From assembly GCA_946480965.1 (NCBI GenBank), contig CAMLMI010000137.1, positions 1 to 11,049 of the forward strand: a stretch of 11,049 nucleotides of DNA, written 5' to 3'. Under the pieces are notes generated by a model. It was not told where the DNA came from and made no database searches. It was given only the letters and a program-made list of their open reading frames with translations. The stretch comes from an uncultured Verrucomicrobiales bacterium (GTDB lineage Bacteria; Verrucomicrobiota; Verrucomicrobiae; Limisphaerales; CANJSG01). The position numbers were made by a program, and so were the translations under genes. Each line of letters begins with the position of its first letter. The first letter of the stretch is position 1. This document shows, in pieces, positions 1-4,146 of the stretch.

Positions 1-1
1 C

Positions 2-181
2 GGTAGCCGGAGGTTGAGCGCAGCGATACCTCCGGAACGATGCGCTCAACGAATCGCACCCTGGAGGGGTGCCAGAGCCGTCGCCTATTCCCGGCGATCT
101 GCGACCCCGCTGGGGTCGATCTACTTTCGGGCAGCTACCGGGGGTATCGTCGCGCTCCGCGCTCCTCAACCTCCGGCTACC
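2..181. repeat. Composite foldback repeat element with internal hairpins
   Basis: Positions 2-17 are a perfect 16-bp reverse complement of 166-181. The pairing continues inward, with mismatches, between 18-30 and 143-155. Three local hairpins sit inside: 56-61 with 67-72 (GCACCC/GGGTGC), 81-85 with 93-97 (TCGCC/GGCGA) and 102-108 with 112-118 (CGACCCC/GGGGTCG). Short open frames cross it but show no domain and are probably not genes. The layout, a long outer stem closing several short hairpins, is that of a mobile or dispersed intergenic repeat or a structured RNA. I recall similar sequences repeated in Verrucomicrobiota and Planctomycetota genomes, but only one copy is visible here, so dispersal is inferred. 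The left end may continue beyond the window. Confidence 0.6.
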
Positions 182-186
182 TTCTG

Positions 187-321
187 CCAACCCTTCGGGT
201 TGGACCGAGCTTCGTAGCCGCGTCGTCGGAACGCGGTGACCCGCGGACGTGACCGTCCGAGCTCCGACCGCTGCCACTCGATTCACGCGCACAGACTTCG
301 GGACAGGCTGGAAGCCTATCC
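187..321. repeat. Train of four small hairpins
   Basis: Four short perfect or near-perfect stem-loops follow each other: 187-193 with 197-203 (CCAACCC, TTC loop, GGGTTGG), 218-223 with 231-236 (CCGCGT/ACGCGG), 244-249 with 254-259 (CGGACG/CGTCCG) and 301-309 with 313-321 (one mismatch, GGA loop). No coding sequence is supported here. The block lies downstream of the minus-strand isomerase-aldolase unit, so one or more hairpins could mark or protect its transcript end. None has a clear T-tract on the minus strand, so I do not call any of them an intrinsic terminator. They are more likely fragments of dispersed repeats. Confidence 0.5.
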
Positions 322-329
322 TACTTAAT

Positions 330-359
330 CTGCGTCGTTCTGCGTTCATCTGCGGTTCA
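330..359. repeat. Three tandem 10-bp CTGCG units
   Basis: Three consecutive 10-bp units start with CTGCG: 330-339 (CTGCGTCGTT), 340-349 (CTGCGTTCAT) and 350-359 (CTGCGGTTCA). The array ends two bases before the complemented stop codon of the aldolase. Read on the minus strand it is a GAACGCAGA-like sequence directly after the gene. I recall such CGCAGAT(G/T)AA repeats next to genes in Verrucomicrobiota and Planctomycetota, where they look like dispersed intergenic elements. Function unknown. Confidence 0.5.
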
Positions 360-361
360 TA

Positions 362-1195
362 TCACCCACCAATCATCTTCAGCGCGTCGTCCACGTCGGT
401 GCCGTCGTGGACCATCGCCATGAGGGCACGGACGATGCCGGCGGGGTTGGCGTGCTGGATGATGTTGCGGCCATAGACGATGCCGTGGACGCCCTGCTCC
501 AGCAGGCCTTTCGTGCGGACGAGGATCTCGCGGTCGCTGACTTTGCCGCCGCCGCGCACCAGCACGGGAATTCCGCCGGCGGCTTCCACGACCTTGTGAT
601 AGCGCCCGACGTCGTCAGTCGGATCGGCCTTGAGGATGTCGGCGCCGAGTTCCACGGCTTGGCGGGCGAGGTGGACGATCTTGGTTTCGTCGCCATCGAC
701 CATGTAGCCGCCGGCCTCGGAGTTGGGCCGGAAAACGAGCGGCTCGACCATCATCGGCATGGCGTAGTGGTCGCTCTGCACCTTCAGGCGAAGGATGTTC
801 TCGATGCACTGCTCGGTCACTTCGGGCGCGCCGGGGATTTGGAACAGGTTCACGCAGACGCAGGCGGCATCGAGCCGCACGGCCTGGAGCATGGCCTCAT
901 CGAGCATCGCGCTGTAGCGCGCGGCGGGCAGTTCCTTGCCATAGACGTTGGCGGCGTCCACGCGGAGAACGAGGCGCGGCTTGAGGTGGCCGGGGACGTT
1001 CTGCAAATGCCGCGCCTGACCGGTGGTGAGCTGGATGGCGTCCGGCCCGGCGGCGACAAGCGTGGCGACGGTCTTGCGGATGTCCTCGATGCCGGTGAGG
1101 AAGCCCGGCTGGTTGAAGAAGCCGTGGTCCACCGCCACGTCGAAGCAGCGGCCGGACTTGGCGTTGAAGAGGCGGTTGAGGCGAAAGGCTTTCAT
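362..1195 (-). CDS. Class I aldolase, DeoC/LacD/LsrF-type TIM barrel
   Basis: A 277-residue cytosolic enzyme, full length for the family (PF01791, Schiff-base aldolases). An early AVDHG motif lies at residues 21-25, where LsrF and archaeal-type fructose-bisphosphate aldolases carry DHG. Lys189 in GADILKADPTDD sits where the Schiff-base lysine is expected. The C-terminal VLVRGGGKVS (211-220) and GIVYGRNIIQ (238-247) match the phosphate-binding GGGK and GRNI loops of LsrF. The segment MVEPLVF (149-155) replaces the WxYPRG segment of archaeal fructose-bisphosphate aldolases and looks more like LacD, so the substrate cannot be fixed; a phosphorylated ketose or deoxy-sugar is likely. The gene follows the isomerase by 10 bp on the same strand with no clear Shine-Dalgarno, suggesting translational coupling. 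Cleavage of a keto-sugar made by the neighbouring isomerase, after phosphorylation, is inferred. Confidence 0.85.
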   Translation of the reverse strand: MKAFRLNRLFNAKSGRCFDVAVDHGFFNQPGFLTGIEDIRKTVATLVAAGPDAIQLTTGQARHLQNVPGHLKPRLVLRVDAANVYGKELPAARYSAMLDEAMLQAVRLDAACVCVNLFQIPGAPEVTEQCIENILRLKVQSDHYAMPMMVEPLVFRPNSEAGGYMVDGDETKIVHLARQAVELGADILKADPTDDVGRYHKVVEAAGGIPVLVRGGGKVSDREILVRTKGLLEQGVHGIVYGRNIIQHANPAGIVRALMAMVHDGTDVDDALKMIGG

Positions 1196-1205
1196 GTCGG
1201 TCGGA

Positions 1206-2249
1206 TCAGCGGACGCCCATGAGATGCTTCAGGATGAAGAGTTCAAGCCCTTCGTAGTCGCGGACCTCGATGTAGGCGCGCTCGGCTTCGCGGTCCAAGG
1301 TGCGGACCTTCTCGACGAGATGCAGGAAGATCTCGCGGCTGTTGGCCAGGTGGCTGGTCACGGGGTTGCCGTTCTGCGTGCGCATGGCCTTCACGTCGAG
1401 ACCGACGAACTCGCCGTTCCGGCCGTAGCCGTTTTCTTCCAGCACGCGGACCTGGTTGAACGCCGCGCGCAGATTGGCCGCGCCGAAGTTTTTGTCCTGA
1501 TCGTATTTCAGGCCGTTCTGGTCGTTGAGGTGGACGCTGGCCAGCTTGCCGTGGGCCAGGGCGAAGGCCATTTCGTCGGACGGATCCAAGCCGGCGAGCA
1601 GCGCGTGGGCGGTCTCGATCAAGCCCTTCACGCGCTTCGGATCTTTGGATGCGTAGGCGAGCGTGAGGGCATGACCGATGGTGGGCACGTAAGCTTGGTC
1701 GGTCGGCTCGTTGGGCTTGGGCTCGATCCAGACTTCGATCTCCGAGTCGTGGTCGAGCATCCGGTTGATGACCTCCAGGAGGCGCTGGTAGGCGGTCACG
1801 GCGTTCTTCGCTTCACGGAGGTAGGTGCCTTCGCGCGCGAGCCAGAGGACGATGGCCTTGCAGCCCACGGCGCGGGCGATGTCGATGGAGCGGAGCGTGC
1901 GGTCGAGGGCGTATTGGCGCTCGACGGCGGAGTTGGAGGTGTAGCCGCCATCGACCGTCTGCGGGGCGAACCAGAGGCGTGGCGCGACGAACTCGGGGAC
2001 CAGGCCCTGGTCCCTCAACTGCCTGCCGACCGCTCCGGCTTTTTCCAGGACTTCGGCGGCGGTCAGGTCATCGACGCCGGGAACGACATCGTCGTCGTGG
2101 AACTGCACGCCCTCGAAGCCGAGCGGGCGGTATAGGGCGAACTTGGCCTCGTGGTCGAAACGGCGGCGCGTTTCCGGGCCGAAAGGATCGGCGCCTTCGC
2201 TGATGTTCCAAGGGCCGAAGGAGAAGCGGTAGTTCACGGGAGTGCTCAT
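1206..2249 (-). CDS. Xylose isomerase-like sugar isomerase (TIM barrel)
   Basis: A 347-residue cytosolic protein of the AP endonuclease 2/xylose isomerase fold (PF01261). It resembles class I (actinobacterial) xylose isomerases throughout: FSFGPWN and DPFG near the N-terminus, GVQFHDDD (47-54) with the catalytic His51 and Asp54, DGGYTSN (100-106), EPKPNEP (176-182) with metal ligand Glu176 and Lys178, then Glu212 and His215 (IETAH), Asp250/Asp252 in KYDQD, and Asp285 in LDVKAMR. The stretch between the HLND segment (240-243) and KYDQD is about two residues shorter than the HIDLNGQ segment I recall from Streptomyces xylose isomerase. The expected reaction is metal-dependent aldose-ketose interconversion, perhaps xylose to xylulose, but the sugar is unproven. 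The start at 2249 puts the SFGPWN motif in its usual place. It is first in the minus-strand pair and divergent from an AraC regulator that may control it. Confidence 0.85.
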   Translation of the reverse strand: MSTPVNYRFSFGPWNISEGADPFGPETRRRFDHEAKFALYRPLGFEGVQFHDDDVVPGVDDLTAAEVLEKAGAVGRQLRDQGLVPEFVAPRLWFAPQTVDGGYTSNSAVERQYALDRTLRSIDIARAVGCKAIVLWLAREGTYLREAKNAVTAYQRLLEVINRMLDHDSEIEVWIEPKPNEPTDQAYVPTIGHALTLAYASKDPKRVKGLIETAHALLAGLDPSDEMAFALAHGKLASVHLNDQNGLKYDQDKNFGAANLRAAFNQVRVLEENGYGRNGEFVGLDVKAMRTQNGNPVTSHLANSREIFLHLVEKVRTLDREAERAYIEVRDYEGLELFILKHLMGVR

Positions 2250-2369
2250 GTGTGGGCGAACGCTACCTCGCGCCGCAGCGGGCCGCTACGTCTGGAAGCT
2301 CAACCGCTGGCACTATCGTCTCACCTCCTGGCTTGCCGAAGCCCGTTGCTCCGTCCAATCGTGCCAGCC
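2250..2369. promoter_or_regulatory. Divergent spacer between isomerase and AraC gene
   Basis: This 120-bp gap separates two divergent starts and must contain, or overlap, both promoters. CGCTAC occurs twice, at 2261-2266 and 2284-2289, 23 bp apart. That spacing (about two helical turns) would suit the two-site binding of AraC-type proteins, but a 6-bp repeat is weak evidence in GC-rich DNA. I see no convincing -10/-35 pair and no Shine-Dalgarno for either gene. Confidence 0.35.
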
Positions 2370-3284
2370 ATGCAGTCCCCGCGTGAAACCATCCGGCTGC
2401 CCTCGGGGCGGACCTTCCGCCTGTTGCGCTGGCGGCGGGACCTCGCGCACGTGGAGGTCGTGGAAGGCCCGGGACGGGTTTCATCGACCCGGGGATTCGG
2501 AGCGCACTGGCACTACCATCCGGAGCTGGAGCTGACGCTCTTCCTCAAGGGTTCGGGCACGAGGTTCGTGGCGGACCACATCGAGCTCTTCGAGCCGGGG
2601 GATCTGGTGCTGCTGGGTGCGAACGTGCCGCACACCTGGCATCCCAAGGGCGCTTCGGCCGGGATCTCGCTGCAATGGGATCTCCCGCTGAACCACGGTC
2701 TCTGGGAGATCGGGGAGATCGCCGCGCCGCTGCGCCGACTCTGCGATCAGGCCTTGCGCGGACTCTTGGTGCGGGGGGTGACGGCTGCCGGTGTCGAGAA
2801 GCAGATGGAGCGGATCGCGGGCCTCGACGGACTCGGGCGTTTCGCGGCCTTCCTCGAATTGCTCGGGCTCTTGGCGGAGGCCCCGGCGGCCCATCTGCGG
2901 CCCCTGTCGGAGCGGCCCTTTGCCCTCGCGGGCACGGCCGAGCAACAGGAAGCCATCCGCCGCGCGGTCAGCTACATCCTCGCGCACTACCGCGAAGCCG
3001 TGCGGCTGGAGGATCTGCACGCCTTGACCGGGATGAGCCGGGCGACGTTCGCGCGGCAGTTCCAGCGGCACGCGGGGAAACCGTTCTCGACGTTCCTGAA
3101 CCAGGTGCGGCTCCAGGCGGTGTGCCGGGCGCTGCGCGACACGGGGGAAGCCATCGGGGCGATCGCGCTGGGAAACGGGTTCAACCAGCTCTCGTTCTTC
3201 AACCGGCTCTTCCGCCGGGAATGCGGCGTGTCGCCCGGCGAATACCGGGAGCTGGCCCGGAAGAAACGGGATTGGAAGAGGTAG
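2370..3284 (+). CDS. AraC-family transcriptional regulator with cupin sensor
   Basis: A 304-residue DNA-binding regulator of usual AraC-family length. Residues about 40-95 form a cupin-type effector domain, with HWHYHPELEL (46-55), the turn motif EPGDLVLLGANVPH (75-88) and a following HTWHP. Residues about 193-295 are the double helix-turn-helix domain: VRLEDLHALTGMSRATFARQ (211-230) is the first HTH, and the second ends in the family signature GFNQLSFFNRLFRRECGVSP (270-289). The frame stays open upstream to 2151, but ATG 2370 is the only start that leaves a normal N-terminus and does not overlap the isomerase gene. It is divergent from the isomerase-aldolase pair, so local control of those genes by a sugar is likely (inference). 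Its last codons and stop lie in the left arm of a long inverted repeat. Confidence 0.9.
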   Translation: MQSPRETIRLPSGRTFRLLRWRRDLAHVEVVEGPGRVSSTRGFGAHWHYHPELELTLFLKGSGTRFVADHIELFEPGDLVLLGANVPHTWHPKGASAGISLQWDLPLNHGLWEIGEIAAPLRRLCDQALRGLLVRGVTAAGVEKQMERIAGLDGLGRFAAFLELLGLLAEAPAAHLRPLSERPFALAGTAEQQEAIRRAVSYILAHYREAVRLEDLHALTGMSRATFARQFQRHAGKPFSTFLNQVRLQAVCRALRDTGEAIGAIALGNGFNQLSFFNRLFRRECGVSPGEYRELARKKRDWKR

Positions 3285-3328
3285 CAACTGCCTTTTCAAG
3301 AGAGAGGAGGCAGTTGCTACCTCTTCCA
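3273..3328. repeat. 21-bp perfect foldback covering the AraC stop codon
   Basis: Positions 3273-3293 and 3308-3328 are perfect 21-bp reverse complements separated by 14 bases. The loop bases can extend the stem by wobble pairs. The left arm contains the last codons and the TAG stop (3282-3284) of the AraC gene. Neither strand shows a T-run directly after the stem, so this is not a textbook intrinsic terminator. It could still end the AraC transcript, stabilise its 3' end, or be an inserted palindromic repeat that supplied the stop codon. Confidence 0.75.
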
Positions 3329-3330
3329 GC

Positions 3331-3361
3331 AAAAAGCCGCCGGGCGTGAACCCGGCGGCTT
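3331..3361 (-). terminator. Intrinsic terminator of ndk
   Basis: Positions 3334-3344 and 3351-3361 form a perfect 11-bp GC-rich stem (AAGCCGCCGGG/CCCGGCGGCTT) with a 6-base loop. On the minus strand the stem is followed by TTTTT (complement of 3331-3335). It starts 22 bases after the ndk stop codon, which is the right place and polarity to end the ndk transcript. On the plus strand there is no U-tract, so it probably works in one direction only. Confidence 0.88.
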
Positions 3362-3364
3362 GCA

Positions 3365-3378
3365 GCCAAAGCTTTGGC
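3365..3378. other. 14-bp perfect palindrome after ndk
   Basis: GCCAAAGCTTTGGC is a perfect palindrome lying between the ndk stop codon and its terminator. It could be a protein-binding site or simply the foot of the 3' structure. No function can be assigned. Confidence 0.4.
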
Positions 3379-3382
3379 AAGA

Positions 3383-3808
3383 TCAGTAGGCGAAGATCTC
3401 GTCGGCCTTGAAGAAGCGCTTCACCTCGGCGGCGGCGGTCTCCACGGAGTCGGAGGCGTGGCAGACGTTGACCATCATATCGACGCCGAAGTCGCCGCGG
3501 ATCGTGCCCTTGGGCGCATTCTTGGAATTGGTCGGCCCGAGCAGCTCGCGCACGCGGGCCACGGCGTTCTCGCCTTCCAGCGCCAGCGCGATCACCGGGG
3601 TCTGCTGCATGAACTTCACCACGTCGGGGAAGAACGGCTTGTCCGCGATGTGCGAGTAGTGCTCGCGCAGCAACGCGTCCTCAAACCGCAGCATCTTGAT
3701 GCCGCGCACCTTCAACCCTTCCGCCTCGAAGCGGGACAGGACCTTGCCGCAGAACTGCTTCGCGACGGTGTCGGGTTTGAACAGGATCAAAGTCGTTTCA
3801 ATGGCCAT
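3383..3808 (-). CDS. ndk: Nucleoside diphosphate kinase
   Basis: A 141-residue cytosolic enzyme, the usual length for bacterial Ndk. It transfers the gamma-phosphate of ATP to other NDPs through a phosphohistidine and so balances the NTP and dNTP pools. The phosphorylated residue is His117 in NVCHASDS, the family's NxxHxSD signature. Lys11 in LILFKPD and Arg104 in KGTIRGDFG are the expected nucleotide-phosphate contacts, and PTNSKNAPKG (92-101) is the usual loop before the active site. The N-terminus starts at the normal place with MAIETTLILFKPD. No clear Shine-Dalgarno precedes ATG 3808. It is a single-gene unit with its own terminator and is probably unrelated to the exported cluster beside it. 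Confidence 0.98.
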   Translation of the reverse strand: MAIETTLILFKPDTVAKQFCGKVLSRFEAEGLKVRGIKMLRFEDALLREHYSHIADKPFFPDVVKFMQQTPVIALALEGENAVARVRELLGPTNSKNAPKGTIRGDFGVDMMVNVCHASDSVETAAAEVKRFFKADEIFAY

Positions 3809-4076
3809 AAAGAGCGGCGTGGATACCGGACCCGGCTTCGTCCGTCAACGTCGCCGACGGGTGCTCCCCGGGGTTGAAGCGTCAAAAAGCTGCCGCTCGG
3901 CCTAAATGGTGGGGCGAAGGTTCCGCCTGCGAGGTTGCTGCCAAAATTCCCGTCCCGTCTGTCCATTTTCGCCTTCGCGCGGCTGAGAACGCCCCGGTGG
4001 AGCATGCTTTGTGGACACTTAAAAACTGCACATGGACATGGCCCAAATCCCTGCATGTAAAACTATTTTGCAGAAG

Positions 4077-4110
4077 TGAGAGAAATTCGTTCAAGCGTCT
4101 GAATCTCTCA
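4077..4110 (+). promoter_or_regulatory. Foldback in the leader of the exported cluster
   Basis: TGAGAG (4077-4082) pairs with CTCTCA (4105-4110), and after a two-base bulge ATTC (4085-4088) pairs with GAAT (4101-4104). The stem ends four bases before AAAGGA (4115-4120), the only good Shine-Dalgarno-like sequence in this leader. It could be an operator or a 5' UTR structure affecting ribosome access. It has no T-tract and is not a terminator. Confidence 0.35.
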
Positions 4111-4114
4111 GCCG

Positions 4115-4131
4115 AAAGGAACGGGCAAGTG
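4115..4131 (+). promoter_or_regulatory. Shine-Dalgarno before an in-frame GTG start
   Basis: AAAGGA (4115-4120) lies 8 bases before GTG 4129-4131, which is in frame with ATG 4147. This pair may be the real translation start of the propeller protein, adding six residues. The ATG at 4147 has no Shine-Dalgarno at a suitable distance. Confidence 0.45.
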
Positions 4132-4146
4132 GAACCACTCCCGTTC

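Larger units (their letters stand above)
3809..4146. promoter_or_regulatory. 338-bp leader between ndk and the exported cluster
   Basis: This spacer separates divergent genes and must carry the ndk promoter and probably that of the four-gene plus-strand cluster. About 4015-4105 is clearly more AT-rich than the surrounding DNA, as expected for a promoter or leader, but I cannot fix -10/-35 boxes. Small inverted repeats are visible: CTGCA/TGCAG at 4051-4055 and 4069-4073, and the larger foldback listed separately. The frame of the first exported gene is open back to 3874, but that part shows no protein-like features. Confidence 0.4.

Noticed and set aside
14..252. Two short plus-strand frames in the repeat block
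   Set aside because: They cross hairpins of a repeat element. I recall similar frames being over-predicted as hypothetical proteins in related genomes.
407..1222. Open frame of 271 codons on the plus strand across the aldolase
   Set aside because: It mirrors the aldolase coding sequence and its composition (His, Asp, Gly, Val rich) is that of a GC-rich shadow.
1023..2135. Open frame of 370 codons on the plus strand across the isomerase
   Set aside because: It is antisense to a gene with intact catalytic motifs, and its own translation shows no recognisable family.
2151..2369. Upstream extension of the AraC frame
   Set aside because: It would overlap the isomerase gene by about 100 bp and adds residues with no family similarity.
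2481..3380. Open frame of 299 codons on the minus strand across the AraC gene
   Set aside because: The AraC frame carries cupin and double-HTH signatures; the opposite frame carries none.
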